NCBI RefSeq assembly: GCF_000220705.2
Contig: NZ_CP023202.1
Coordinates: 5,114,501-5,178,500, forward strand
Source of the DNA: Streptomyces xinghaiensis S187
Lineage (GTDB): Bacteria > Actinomycetota > Actinomycetes > Streptomycetales > Streptomycetaceae
Direction of reading: 5' to 3'
DNA length: 64,000 nt
The number at the start of each line of letters is the position of its first letter. Position 1 is the stretch's first letter. Below, one piece after another: positions 17,856 through 26,284 of the stretch. A model generated the notes under the pieces. The model worked only from the letters and a program-made list of their open reading frames with translations. It had not been told where the DNA came from and searched no databases. Position numbers and translations under genes: made by a program.

Positions 17856-17896
17856 AGGCCGGAAAGCCCGAAGGCCGGAAAGCCCGAAGGCCGGAA
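17856..17896. repeat. 16-bp tandem repeat upstream of the leuA leader
   Basis: AGGCCGGAAAGCCCGA at 17856-17871 is repeated exactly at 17872-17887, with a 9-base third partial copy to 17896. It lies between the era terminator and the leuA leader. Confidence 0.75.
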
Positions 17897-18005
17897 GTGC
17901 CCGGAATGAGGGATGCGCCACGATCTCTCCCGTGGCTCCCGCCCGTCCCGCATACTGGACTCACCCCCCATGTCACGGCTCTGCTCGGCTAAGCTGCTGT
18001 GCACC

Positions 18006-18053
18006 ATGCGTTTCGGGCTGCTTCTCCTTAGCCGCCGCGGCGAGGGCCTGTAG
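18006..18053 (+). CDS. Leucine leader peptide of leuA
   Basis: A 15-codon open frame, Met-Arg-Phe-Gly-Leu-Leu-Leu-Leu-Ser-Arg-Arg-Gly-Glu-Gly-Leu, stop. The four consecutive Leu codons (18018-18029: CTG CTT CTC CTT, with two rare CTT codons for this genome) sit 80 bases upstream of leuA. Actinobacterial leuA and ilv genes are known to carry such leader peptides for ribosome-mediated attenuation. Stalling on the Leu codons when charged leucyl-tRNA is scarce would free the two competing structures noted next. Confidence 0.75.
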   Translation: MRFGLLLLSRRGEGL

Positions 18054-18106
18054 TCGAGGCCGACCCCCTCCCCGCGGAGTTCGGTGATGCCACCGTCGGC
18101 CGTCGA
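18045..18106 (+). promoter_or_regulatory. leuA: Attenuator-like competing stems before leuA
   Basis: Two mutually exclusive stems share bases 18054-18061. Stem A is GGCCT (18045-18049) with AGGCC (18057-18061), around the leader stop codon. Stem B is 18054-18064 with 18095-18106, 11 pairs with one bulged G. A 5-bp hairpin CGGTG/CACCG (18082-18095) lies inside B. No intrinsic terminator T-run is present, so control may act through Rho or on leuA translation. Confidence 0.5.
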
Positions 18107-18133
18107 GAACCCTTCGGCAGGAGCCCCGCGCAG

Positions 18134-19921
18134 ATGTCTTCCTCCCAGCACGTCACCGGTCACCGCCCCGTCGGCCGTACCACCCCCGTCACCGCCGCCA
18201 CCGTCGCCCAGCGGCCCTCCGGGATGCCGATTCACAAGTACGGCCCCTACGAGGCCGTGGCGATCCCCGACCGCACCTGGCCCGGGAACCGGATCACCCG
18301 GGCCCCCCGCTGGCTGTCCACGGATCTGCGGGACGGCAACCAGGCGCTGATCGACCCGATGTCCCCGGCCCGCAAGCGGGCCATGTTCGACCTGCTGGTC
18401 TCCATGGGCTACAAGGAGATCGAGGTCGGCTTCCCCTCCTCCGGCCAGACCGATTTCGACTTCGTACGGTCGATCATCGAAGAGGGCGCGATCCCCGAGG
18501 ACGTGACGATCTCCGTCCTGACCCAGGCCCGCGAGGAACTGATCGAGCGCACGGTCGAGGCGCTGCGCGGCGCTCCCCGCGCGACCGTCCATCTGTACAA
18601 CGCCACCGCCCCGGTCTTCCGCCGCGTCGTCTTCCGCGGCAGCCGCGAGCAGGTCCGGCAGATCGCCGTCGACGGCACCCGGCTGGTCATGGAGTACGCC
18701 GAGAAGCTGCTGGACGCGGAGACCCTCTTCGGTTACCAGTACAGCCCGGAGATCTTCACCGACACCGAGCTGGACTTCGCCCTGGAGGTCTGCGAGAGCG
18801 TCATGGACGTCTGGCAGCCCGAGGACGGCCGCGAGATCATCCTCAACCTGCCCGCCACCGTGGAGCGTTCGACCCCCAGCACCCATGCCGACCGCTTCGA
18901 GTGGATGTCGCGGAACCTCTCCCGCCGCGAGTTCGTCTGCCTGTCCGCGCACCCGCACAACGACCGCGGCACCGCCGTCGCCGCCGCCGAGCTGGCCGTC
19001 ATGGCCGGCGCCGACCGGGTCGAGGGCTGCCTGTTCGGGCAGGGCGAGCGCACCGGCAACGTCGACCTGGTCACTCTGGGGATGAACCTGTTCTCCCAGG
19101 GCATCGACCCGATGATCGACTTCTCCCGGATCGACGAGATCCGCCGCACCGCCGAGTACTGCAACCAGATGGAGGTCCACCCGCGCCACCCCTACGCGGG
19201 CGACCTGGTCTACACCTCCTTCTCCGGCTCCCACCAGGACGCCATCAAGAAGGGCTTCGAGGACATGGACGCCCGGGCCGCCGCGGCCGGGAAGACGGTG
19301 GACGACATCGAGTGGGCCGTGCCGTACCTGCCCATCGACCCCAAGGACGTCGGCCGCTCCTACGAGGCCGTCATCCGGGTCAACTCGCAGTCCGGCAAGG
19401 GCGGTGTGGCCTACGTCCTGAAGAACGACCACAAGCTGGACCTGCCGCGCCGGATGCAGATCGAGTTCTCGAAGATCATCCAGATGAAGACCGACAGCGA
19501 GGGCGGCGAGGTCACCCCGGCCCAGATCTGGTCCGTCTTCCAGGACGAGTACCTGCCCACCACCGACGCCCCCTGGGGCCGGATCGCGCTGCGCTCCACC
19601 CAGACCTCGACCACCGGCGAGGGCGGCGACGCGCTCACCGTCGAGGCGGTCGTCGACGGGCAGGACACCGTGCTGACCGGCAGCGGAAACGGCCCCATCG
19701 CCGCCTTCATCAACGCCCTGGGCTCGATCGGGGTGGACGTACGGGTGCTGGACTACGCCGAGCACGCCCTGAGCGAGGGCGCCGGCGCCCGGGCCGCCGC
19801 CTACGTCGAGTGCGCCGTGGACGGCAAGGTCCTGTGGGGCGTCGGCATGGACCCGAACACGGTCCGCGCCTCCCTGAAGGCCGTGGTCTCCGCGGTCAAC
19901 CGCTCGGCCCGCGCCGCCTGA
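18134..19921 (+). CDS. leuA: 2-isopropylmalate synthase LeuA
   Basis: A 595-residue enzyme that condenses acetyl-CoA with 2-ketoisovalerate, the committed step of leucine synthesis. The catalytic TIM barrel has STDLRDGNQALIDPM (about residues 57-71) and the zinc-binding SAHPHNDRG, and VEGCLFGQGERTGNVD is family-specific. The C-terminal allosteric domain (about residues 440-595) contains EGGDALTVEAVVDG and GSGNGPIAAFINAL and binds leucine for feedback inhibition. The length fits the actinobacterial long-form LeuA. ATG 18134 follows the leucine leader, so the gene is likely attenuated by leucine supply. Confidence 0.97.
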   Translation: MSSSQHVTGHRPVGRTTPVTAATVAQRPSGMPIHKYGPYEAVAIPDRTWPGNRITRAPRWLSTDLRDGNQALIDPMSPARKRAMFDLLVSMGYKEIEVGFPSSGQTDFDFVRSIIEEGAIPEDVTISVLTQAREELIERTVEALRGAPRATVHLYNATAPVFRRVVFRGSREQVRQIAVDGTRLVMEYAEKLLDAETLFGYQYSPEIFTDTELDFALEVCESVMDVWQPEDGREIILNLPATVERSTPSTHADRFEWMSRNLSRREFVCLSAHPHNDRGTAVAAAELAVMAGADRVEGCLFGQGERTGNVDLVTLGMNLFSQGIDPMIDFSRIDEIRRTAEYCNQMEVHPRHPYAGDLVYTSFSGSHQDAIKKGFEDMDARAAAAGKTVDDIEWAVPYLPIDPKDVGRSYEAVIRVNSQSGKGGVAYVLKNDHKLDLPRRMQIEFSKIIQMKTDSEGGEVTPAQIWSVFQDEYLPTTDAPWGRIALRSTQTSTTGEGGDALTVEAVVDGQDTVLTGSGNGPIAAFINALGSIGVDVRVLDYAEHALSEGAGARAAAYVECAVDGKVLWGVGMDPNTVRASLKAVVSAVNRSARAA

Positions 19922-19956
19922 CCTCTCCCGCCTCAACCGCGCCGCGTGAGGCGCGC

Positions 19957-19992
19957 CCGTGCCGCCGCTCCGGACCCGGGGCGGCGGCACGG
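19957..19992 (+). terminator. Hairpin after leuA
   Basis: A 12-bp perfect stem, CCGTGCCGCCGC (19957-19968) with its complement at 19981-19992, starts 36 bases after the leuA stop. Confidence 0.6.
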
Positions 19993-20297
19993 CTGTTCCC
20001 GCGTCTCCCGCCTCTCCTCCCCGGTGTTTTTCTGCCGGAACCGGACGTCCCGGTCCGGCCGGGACCGGGTGCGCCGCGAGCGCAGCGCCGCAGGTCGGAG
20101 CGCGCGTACGGGGTCCGAACGGCCGTTCCCGGCCACCGTCGGCCGCCGCCGGACCCCCGCCTCCCCCGTCCGGGGTGCTGACGCCACCCGTCCGCTGTGG
20201 TTAACATCACGTCCATACGGCACCGTTGCCGCACGATGACAATCCGGCGGCGCGCGGTGCCCCGATGTTTCGGGATGAGCCGCCGGAGGTGCGCGAG
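19993..20297. other. Intergenic region before the TerB-like gene
   Basis: About 300 bases with no gene I can support. An AT-richer patch around 20198-20220 (GGTTAACATCACG) is the best promoter candidate for the downstream gene; no clear -35/-10 pair is readable. Confidence 0.35.
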
Positions 20298-20972
20298 ATG
20301 CGCGTGTGGGGAGTGTGCGCCAGCTGGCACACGGTCGGCGACGGCGAGTTCTTCTGCCCCGACTGCGGCGGCGACCGCAACTACCGGCGCCGCACCGGGC
20401 GCCGCCGGTTCACCTTCCTCGGCATCCCGGTCCTGCCCCGTGGCACGGCGGGCCCGGTCGTCGAGTGCTCCTCCTGCCGGGGCCACTTCGGCACGGAGAC
20501 CCTGGACCACCCCACCACCGTCCGCTTCTCGGCGATGCTCCGCGACGCCGTGCACACCGTCACGCTCGCCGTCCTCGCCGCCGGCGGCACCGAGGCCCGG
20601 CCGACCCGCGAGGCGGCCGTCTCCGTGGTGCGCGCCGCGGGGTTCGCCGACTGCACCGAAGGGCAGCTCCTCACCCTCGTCGAGGCGCTGGCCGCCGACG
20701 CCGGCCGGCTCCCCGGCTGGGCCGAGGACTTCGGCGAGCGCAGCGGCACCGCGCTGACCATAGAGCTCCACGAGGCCCTGGGCCCGCTGGCCCCGCATCT
20801 CGCCCCGGCCGGACGGGAGAGCATCCTGCTCCAGGGCGCCAGGATCGCCCTCGCGGACGGGCCGTACCGCCCCGCCGAGCGGGAGGCGCTCTCCGCCGTC
20901 GGCGCGGCCCTCACCATCCGCCGCGAGGAGACCGAGCGGCTTCTCGCCGCCGCGGCCCGCACGCCCTCCTGA
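20298..20972 (+). CDS. TerB-like tellurite-resistance-family protein with zinc ribbon
   Basis: A 224-residue cytoplasmic protein. The N-terminus has a zinc-ribbon pattern, FFCPDCGGDRNY and a second pair CSSCRG about 45 residues later. The C-terminal helical region (VTLAVLAAGGTEARPTREAAVSVVR, ILLQGARIALADGPYRPAEREAL) matches the TerB fold. Stress roles are suggested for the family, but the ligand is unknown. ATG 20298 has a perfect GGAGGT 7 bases upstream, so it is preferred over ATG 20265 and TTG 20226. It lies 76 bp before recO. Confidence 0.85.
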   Translation: MRVWGVCASWHTVGDGEFFCPDCGGDRNYRRRTGRRRFTFLGIPVLPRGTAGPVVECSSCRGHFGTETLDHPTTVRFSAMLRDAVHTVTLAVLAAGGTEARPTREAAVSVVRAAGFADCTEGQLLTLVEALAADAGRLPGWAEDFGERSGTALTIELHEALGPLAPHLAPAGRESILLQGARIALADGPYRPAEREALSAVGAALTIRREETERLLAAAARTPS

Positions 20973-21048
20973 GCCCCGTCCCGGAGGTGCGCGGGCCGTC
21001 TCCCGCCCCCGCGCCCGGCGGTGCTCTCCGTACGGGACAATGGCCCGC

Positions 21049-21795
21049 ATGACTCTGTTCCGCGACGACGGCATCGTGCTGCGCACCCAGAAGCTGGGTG
21101 AGGCGGACCGGATCATCACCCTGCTCACCCGGGGCCACGGCCGGGTGCGGGCGGTGGCGCGCGGGGTGCGGCGCACCAAGTCGAAGTTCGGGGCCCGGCT
21201 GGAGCCCTTCTCCCATGTGGACGTGCAGTTCTTCTCGCGGGGCGGCGAGCTCGTCGGCCGCGGCCTGCCGCTGTGCACCCAGAGCGAGACCATCGCTCCG
21301 TACGGCGGTGCCATCGCCACCGACTACGACCGCTACACCGCGGGCACGGCCATGCTGGAGACCGCCGAGCGGTTCACCGACCACGAGGGGGAGCCGGCCG
21401 TGCAGCAGTATCTGCTGCTGGTCGGGGCGCTGCGGACGCTCGCGGGCGGTGAGCACGAGCCGCGGCTGGTGCTCGACGCCTTCCTGCTCCGCTCGCTGGC
21501 CGTCAACGGCTACGCGCCCAGCTTCGCCGCCTGCGCCCGGTGCGGGCTGCCGGGTCCGAACCGTTTCTTCTCGGTGTCGGCCGGCGGCGTGGTGTGCGGG
21601 GACTGCCGGGTGCCGGGGAGCGTCGTGCCCTCGGGGGAGGCGCTGGCCCTGCTCGGAGCGCTGCTGACGGGCGACTGGGAGACGGCGGACGCGTGCGAGG
21701 CGCGGTACGTCAGGGAGGGCAGCGGGCTCGTGGCAGCCTATCTGCACTGGCACCTGGAGCGCGGACTGCGTTCCCTCAGGTATGTGGAGAAATAG
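21049..21795 (+). CDS. recO: DNA repair protein RecO
   Basis: A 248-residue RecO, which loads RecA onto SSB-coated DNA with RecR. It has the N-terminal OB-fold (FRDDGIVLRTQKLGEADRIITLLTRGHG), a helical core, and a zinc finger with CARCGLPG and VVCGDCR. ATG 21049 is preferred over ATG 21040 because ACGGGA is well placed for it and homologues begin with the FRDDG strand. uppS follows after 14 bases; the recO-uppS pair is a common arrangement. Confidence 0.95.
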   Translation: MTLFRDDGIVLRTQKLGEADRIITLLTRGHGRVRAVARGVRRTKSKFGARLEPFSHVDVQFFSRGGELVGRGLPLCTQSETIAPYGGAIATDYDRYTAGTAMLETAERFTDHEGEPAVQQYLLLVGALRTLAGGEHEPRLVLDAFLLRSLAVNGYAPSFAACARCGLPGPNRFFSVSAGGVVCGDCRVPGSVVPSGEALALLGALLTGDWETADACEARYVREGSGLVAAYLHWHLERGLRSLRYVEK

Positions 21796-21809
21796 GAGAC
21801 GTGGACCGC

Positions 21810-22649
21810 ATGGCACGACGCGGGATTCTGGGCCGTACCCGCCGCGAGTACCAGCAGCCGGAGCCGCACCCCAGCGGTGCGCGCCCGCCCGAGATCCCCG
21901 GCGAGCTGATCCCGAAGCACGTGGCGGTCGTCATGGACGGCAACGGGCGCTGGGCGAAGGAGCGCGGGCTGCCGCGCACCGAGGGGCACAAGGTCGGTGA
22001 GGGCGTCGTCCTCGACGTGCTCAAGGGCTGCCTGGAGATGGGCGTCAAGAACCTCTCCCTGTACGCGTTCTCCACGGAGAACTGGAAGCGCTCGCCCGAG
22101 GAGGTGCGCTTCCTGATGAACTTCAACCGGGACGTGATCCGCCGCCGCCGGGACGAGATGGACGCCCTGGGCATCCGCATCCGCTGGGTGGGGCGGATGC
22201 CGAAGCTGTGGAAGTCCGTGGTGCAGGAGCTGCAGATAGCGCAGGAGCAGACCAGGGACAACGACGCCATGACGCTTTACTTCTGCGTCAACTACGGGGG
22301 CCGTGCCGAGATCGCCGACGCCGCGGCGGCCATCGCGGCCGATGTGCGGGCCGGGAAGCTCGATCCGTCCAAGGTCACCGAGAAGACGGTCCAGCAGTAC
22401 CTGTACTACCCGGACATGCCGGACGTGGATCTCTTCGTCCGGCCGTCGGGGGAGCAGCGCACCTCCAACTACCTGATATGGCAGAGCGCCTACGCCGAGA
22501 TGGTCTTCCAGGACGTCCTCTGGCCGGACTTCGACCGCCGCGACCTGTGGCGGGCCTGCCTGGAGTTCGCCCGGCGCGACCGCCGCTTCGGCGGCGCGGA
22601 GCCGAACCCGGCGCAGCCGGGCGAGGGGGCGGCCGGGGCGTCCGCCTGA
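21810..22649 (+). CDS. uppS: Isoprenyl transferase (undecaprenyl diphosphate synthase type)
   Basis: A 279-residue cis-prenyltransferase that builds the polyprenyl diphosphate carrier for cell-wall synthesis. It has VAVVMDGNGRWAKERGLPRTEGH (catalytic Asp and the DGNGRW loop, about residues 38-60), FSTENWKRS, YGGRAEIADA and RPSGEQRTSNYLIWQSAYAE, which binds the pyrophosphate. ATG 21810 is chosen with AGGAG 11 bases upstream; GTG 21801 is an alternative. The gene ends against the convergent zur, separated by a terminator. Confidence 0.96.
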   Translation: MARRGILGRTRREYQQPEPHPSGARPPEIPGELIPKHVAVVMDGNGRWAKERGLPRTEGHKVGEGVVLDVLKGCLEMGVKNLSLYAFSTENWKRSPEEVRFLMNFNRDVIRRRRDEMDALGIRIRWVGRMPKLWKSVVQELQIAQEQTRDNDAMTLYFCVNYGGRAEIADAAAAIAADVRAGKLDPSKVTEKTVQQYLYYPDMPDVDLFVRPSGEQRTSNYLIWQSAYAEMVFQDVLWPDFDRRDLWRACLEFARRDRRFGGAEPNPAQPGEGAAGASA

Positions 22650-22666
22650 CGCCCTCCCCGGGCACC

Positions 22667-22705
22667 GAGCGGCCCCGGCCGGGTCTCCCCCGGCCGGGGC
22701 CGCTC
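22667..22705. terminator. Bidirectional terminator between uppS and zur
   Basis: A perfect 17-bp GC stem (22667-22683 with 22689-22705) around a 5-base TCTCC loop sits between the convergent ends of uppS (22649) and zur (22740). It can serve both strands. Confidence 0.8.
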
Positions 22706-22739
22706 TCCGTCCGTTCCGCCCGCCCGCGGGCGGGCGCCG

Positions 22740-23192
22740 TCAGCGCTTGCCGCCGCCCGCCGCGGCCTTCGCCGCGCAGTCGCCGCAGGTGCCGAAGATC
22801 TCGATGGTGTGGGCGACGTCGACGAAGCCGTGCTCGGCCGCGATCTGGTCGGCCCAGGTCTCCACCGCCGGGCCCTCCACCTCGACCGCCTTGCCGCAAC
22901 CCCGGCAGACCAGGTGGTGGTGATGGTCGTCGGTGCTGCACCGGCGGTAGACGGCCTCGCCCTCGTCGGTGCGCAGGACGTCCACCTCGCCCGCGTCGGC
23001 GAGCGACTGCAGCGTGCGGTAGACGGTCGTCAGGCCGACGGAGTCCCCCCGGTGCTTGAGGACGTCGTGCAGCTCCTGGGCGCTGCGGAACTCGTCCACC
23101 TCGTCCAGGGCCGCGGCCACGGCCGCGCGCTGCCGCGTCGACCGGCCGCGCACCGGCGCCGTGCCCGTTCCGCCGCTCCCCGCTGTGGCCAC
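22740..23192 (-). CDS. zur: Zinc-responsive Fur-family regulator Zur
   Basis: A 150-residue Fur-family repressor. The winged-helix DNA-binding part has RSTRQRAAVAAALDEVDEF and GLTTVYRTLQSLADAGEVDVLRT. The dimerisation part has a HHHHLVCRGCGK regulatory zinc segment and two structural CxxC pairs (CRGCG, CGDCAA). GTG 23192 has AGGAGG 6-7 bases upstream and is preferred over a GTG at 23219. Placement directly behind znuBC and near a Zur-like box identifies it as Zur rather than Fur: it should repress znuABC when zinc is plentiful. Confidence 0.93.
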   Translation of the reverse strand: MATAGSGGTGTAPVRGRSTRQRAAVAAALDEVDEFRSAQELHDVLKHRGDSVGLTTVYRTLQSLADAGEVDVLRTDEGEAVYRRCSTDDHHHHLVCRGCGKAVEVEGPAVETWADQIAAEHGFVDVAHTIEIFGTCGDCAAKAAAGGGKR

Positions 23193-23277
23193 CGTTGCCT
23201 CCTCCTCGCCGGCCCGCACATCCGACTGGCCATTGTGCCAGCCCGTGCGGGCGCCCTCGCTGGTCCCGTCCGGGGCC

Positions 23278-24174
23278 TCAGACCTTCACGTCGTCGGCCG
23301 CCGGGCGCTCCCCGGCCGCCTCCCGTGCGCAGGCCTCGCCCCCGCCCGCCGCGGCCCGGCGGGCCCGCCTGCGGGCCAGTGGCGCGGTCACGGCCGCGAA
23401 GGCCAGGAAGACGGCGATGGCCAGCAGGACGATCGCGGCGCCCGAGGGCGCGTCCATGTAGTACGTGGTCACCGTACCGGTCAGCGAGACGGTGACGCCG
23501 ATCCCCATCGCGATGGCCAGGGTCGCCGCGAAGCCGCGGGTGACCCGCTGGGCGGCGGCGACCGGGATCACCATCATCGCGCTGACCAGCAGCAGCCCGA
23601 CGATCCGCATGGCGACGGTGACGGTCAGCGCGGCCGTGACCGCGAGCAGGAGGTTCAGCAGCCGCACCGGCAGCCCGGTGACCCGGGCGAACTCCTCGTC
23701 CTGGCAGACGGCGAAGAGCTGCCGGCGCAGTCCGAGGGTGATCGCGATCACGAAGGCGGCGAGCAGGCAGATCGCCACCACGTCCTCGGGGGCGACCGTG
23801 GTGATCGAGCCGAAGAGATAGGTGGAGAGATTGGCGGTGGAGCCGCCCGGCGCCAGGTTGATGATCATGACGCCGCCGGCCATGCCGCCGTAGAAGAGCA
23901 GGGCGAGCGCGACGTCTCCGCTGGTGCGGCCGCGGGAGCGGATCAGTTCCATGCCGACCGAGCCGGCCACCGCGACCAGGGTCGCCATCCACACCGGGCT
24001 GGTGTTCAGCAGGAAGCCGAGGGCGACACCGGTCATGGCGACGTGGCCGATGCCGTCCCCCATGATCGCCTGGCGGCGCTGGACGAGGTAGATGCCGATG
24101 GCCGGCGCGGTGACGCCGACGAGCACGGCGGCGAGCAGGGCCCGCTGCATGAAGGCGTAGTTCAGGATCTCCAT
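23278..24174 (-). CDS. znuB: Zinc ABC transporter permease ZnuB
   Basis: A 298-residue ABC-3 family permease with about eight transmembrane segments from YAFMQRALLAAVLVGVTAPAIG to the C-terminal VLLAIAVFLAFAAVTA. It carries the family loop GDGIGHVAMTGVALG and a cytoplasmic basic tail. The ATG at 24174 overlaps the znuC stop by ATGA, so translation is coupled. Zinc import with ZnuC and ZnuA is inferred from the Zur context; a manganese role is less likely. Confidence 0.94.
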   Translation of the reverse strand: MEILNYAFMQRALLAAVLVGVTAPAIGIYLVQRRQAIMGDGIGHVAMTGVALGFLLNTSPVWMATLVAVAGSVGMELIRSRGRTSGDVALALLFYGGMAGGVMIINLAPGGSTANLSTYLFGSITTVAPEDVVAICLLAAFVIAITLGLRRQLFAVCQDEEFARVTGLPVRLLNLLLAVTAALTVTVAMRIVGLLLVSAMMVIPVAAAQRVTRGFAATLAIAMGIGVTVSLTGTVTTYYMDAPSGAAIVLLAIAVFLAFAAVTAPLARRRARRAAAGGGEACAREAAGERPAADDVKV

Positions 24175-24944
24175 CAGGTCAGCAGCCCCGTCCGGATCGG
24201 TTCCGCCGCCGGGCCGGCGTGCGGGTGGACATGGTCGTGGCCGGGCAGCGCGTGCTGGCCCACGGCCTCGGGCGGCGGCCCGTCGTACACCACGCAGCCG
24301 TCGCGGAGGACGGCCGCGCGGTCGATCAGCGGCTCCAGCGGGCCCAGTTCGTGCAGGACGAGGAGGACGGTGGCGCCGGCGGCGACCTGGGCGCGCAGGA
24401 TGTCCGCGAGGACCTCCTGCCCGGCGAGGTCGACGCCCGCCATCGGCTCGTCCATGATCAGCAGTTCGGGCTCGGAGGCCAGCGCGCGGGCGATCAGCAC
24501 CCGCTGGTGCTGGCCGCCGGAGAGCGCGTTGACGGAGTCCCCGGCGCGGTGGTCCATGCCGACCAGCTCCAGCGCCCGGTCGACGGCGGCCCGGTCGGCC
24601 CTCCGCCGCGGGCGCAGCCCCGTACGGGCCAGCCGGCCGGAGGCCACGACCTCGCGCACCGTCGCGGGCACACCGCTCGCGGCGGTGGTCCGCTGCGGTA
24701 CGTAGCCGATGCGGGCCCAGTCCCGGAAGCGGCGCAGCGGGGTGCCGAACAGCTCCAGGGAGCCCTCCTCCAGCTCCACCTGGCCGACGACGGCCCGTAC
24801 GGCGGTGGACTTGCCCGAGCCGTTGGCACCGAGCAGGGCGACGACCTCGCCCCGGCCGACGGTCAGGTCGATTCCGCGCAGCACGGTGCGCGCGCCGAGC
24901 CGGGCGGTGGCCCCGCGCAGGGAGACAACGGGCGGTACGGCCAT
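24174..24944 (-). CDS. znuC: Zinc ABC transporter ATPase ZnuC
   Basis: A 256-residue ABC ATPase: Walker A LGANGSGKST (about residues 35-44), Q loop YVPQRT, signature LSGGQHQRV, Walker B LLIMDEPMAGVD and switch His in VLHELG. A His-rich C-terminal tail (QHALPGHDHVHPHAG) is a typical metal-transporter feature. ATG 24944 is chosen with GAAAGG upstream; the open frame extends further as a shadow. It lies 92 bp behind znuA and overlaps znuB. Confidence 0.94.
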   Translation of the reverse strand: MAVPPVVSLRGATARLGARTVLRGIDLTVGRGEVVALLGANGSGKSTAVRAVVGQVELEEGSLELFGTPLRRFRDWARIGYVPQRTTAASGVPATVREVVASGRLARTGLRPRRRADRAAVDRALELVGMDHRAGDSVNALSGGQHQRVLIARALASEPELLIMDEPMAGVDLAGQEVLADILRAQVAAGATVLLVLHELGPLEPLIDRAAVLRDGCVVYDGPPPEAVGQHALPGHDHVHPHAGPAAEPIRTGLLT

Positions 24945-25036
24945 GGTCCGGGCCTTTCGGTGACGGTCGTGGGGCGGGTGGGGCGGAGGGGCGTGCGGTG
25001 TGCGGGCGGTGCCGGTGCCGGTGCCGGGCGGTGGGG

Positions 25037-26110
25037 TCACCCGGAGCCGAGGGCCTTCCGCAGCGCGTCCAGGTTGGCGCGCATGACCTCGAAGTAGTCA
25101 TCGCCCGCGGACCGGTCGGTGATTCCCTCCAGGGGGTCGAGCACGTCCGTCTTCAGACCGGTGTCCGCCGCCAGGGTCTTCGCGGTGGCGTCGCTGACCA
25201 GCGTCTCGAAGAAGACGGTGGTCACCTTCTCACGCTCCGCGATGGTGTGCAGTTCCCGTATCCGGGCGGGGCTCGGCTCGGTCTCGGGGTCCAGCCCGCC
25301 GATCGCCTCCTGCTCCAGGCCGTAGCGCGAGGAGAGGTGGCCGAAGGCGGCGTGGGTGGTGATGAAGGTGTCCGTGGTGCGGTTGCGCAGGCCGTCCGCG
25401 AAGTCCTTGTCGAGCGCCTCGAGCTTCTTCACCAGGGTGTCGGCGTTCTTCTCGTACGCGGCGGCGTGGCCGGGGTCGGCCTCGGCGAGGGTCTTGGCGA
25501 AGCCCTCGGCGACCTCGGCGTACTGGGTGGGGTCGAGCCAGAGGTGCGGGTCGGACGCGCCGCCGGAGTGGTCGTGGCCGTCGCCGCCGGCCTCCGGCTC
25601 CGCGGAGTGTTCGTCCGCGTGCTCGTCCCCGTGCTCGTCCGGCTGCTCCTCGGCGTGTTCGTCGCCGTGTTCGTCGGTGTGCTCCTCGGCGGGCTCCTCC
25701 TCGTGCCCGCCCTCGCCGTGCTCTCCGGCACCGAGTTCCGCGGCGTCCACGGCCTTCTTCACGCCGGACTGGGCCACGGCGGCGTCCACGGCGGGCTGGA
25801 GCCCCTTGAGGTAGAAGGCCACGTCGGCCTCGCTCAGCTCGGCCGTCTGGCGGGGCTTGATCTCCAGGTCGTGCGGCTCCACCCCGGGCTTCGTCAGGGT
25901 CGTGACGGAGACGTGCTCCCCGCCGATCTCCTCGGCGAGGTACTCCAGCGGATAGAAGGAGGCGACGACGTTCACCTTGCCGTCGTCCCCGCCCGCGCCC
26001 GCCGTGCCGCTGCCGCAGGCGGTGAGGGTGACGAGGCCGAGGGCGGTGGCCCCGGCGGCGGCCGCGGCGGTGGTTATTCGGGAGACGGGGCGGTTCCGGC
26101 GTGCGTTCAT
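25037..26110 (-). CDS. znuA: Zinc-binding lipoprotein ZnuA
   Basis: A 357-residue cluster A-I solute-binding lipoprotein with lipobox LTAC about residue 35. The core has VVASFYPLEYLAEEIGG, the metal-ligand stretches PHDLEIKP and THAAFGHLSSRYG, and DPHLWLDPTQYAEV. Between them is a very acidic, His-rich loop (about residues 133-190) built from repeated D-E-H-x-D/A units, the zinc-trapping loop of ZnuA proteins and long here. ATG 26110 is used; ATG 26119 is possible. A Zur box lies 22 bp upstream, so this is the first gene of the znuABC unit. Confidence 0.95.
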   Translation of the reverse strand: MNARRNRPVSRITTAAAAAGATALGLVTLTACGSGTAGAGGDDGKVNVVASFYPLEYLAEEIGGEHVSVTTLTKPGVEPHDLEIKPRQTAELSEADVAFYLKGLQPAVDAAVAQSGVKKAVDAAELGAGEHGEGGHEEEPAEEHTDEHGDEHAEEQPDEHGDEHADEHSAEPEAGGDGHDHSGGASDPHLWLDPTQYAEVAEGFAKTLAEADPGHAAAYEKNADTLVKKLEALDKDFADGLRNRTTDTFITTHAAFGHLSSRYGLEQEAIGGLDPETEPSPARIRELHTIAEREKVTTVFFETLVSDATAKTLAADTGLKTDVLDPLEGITDRSAGDDYFEVMRANLDALRKALGSG

Positions 26111-26131
26111 GACATCCATTTTCAACAAAGC

Positions 26132-26147
26132 TGGAAACGATTGTCAA
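26132..26147 (-). promoter_or_regulatory. znuA: Zur box upstream of znuA
   Basis: Reading the minus strand, TTGACAATCGTTTCCA matches the streptomycete Zur box, an imperfect palindrome with TGA-n-AATC-type halves and TTTCA-like ends. It sits 22-37 bases before the znuA ATG and inside the 175-bp divergent region shared with glyS. The match is from memory of the consensus, not from a scored matrix. Confidence 0.7.
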
Positions 26148-26284
26148 TAAAACGGATGAGAGGCCCGCGTCACGGACCTCCCGGACTCCGGACGGCCAAA
26201 GCCCGGACACCAATTGGTCCCAGGGGACCGCCCGCCGGTAGCCTGAGGCATTCCGCTGTTCGTCGTCATCATGAAGAGAGCACC

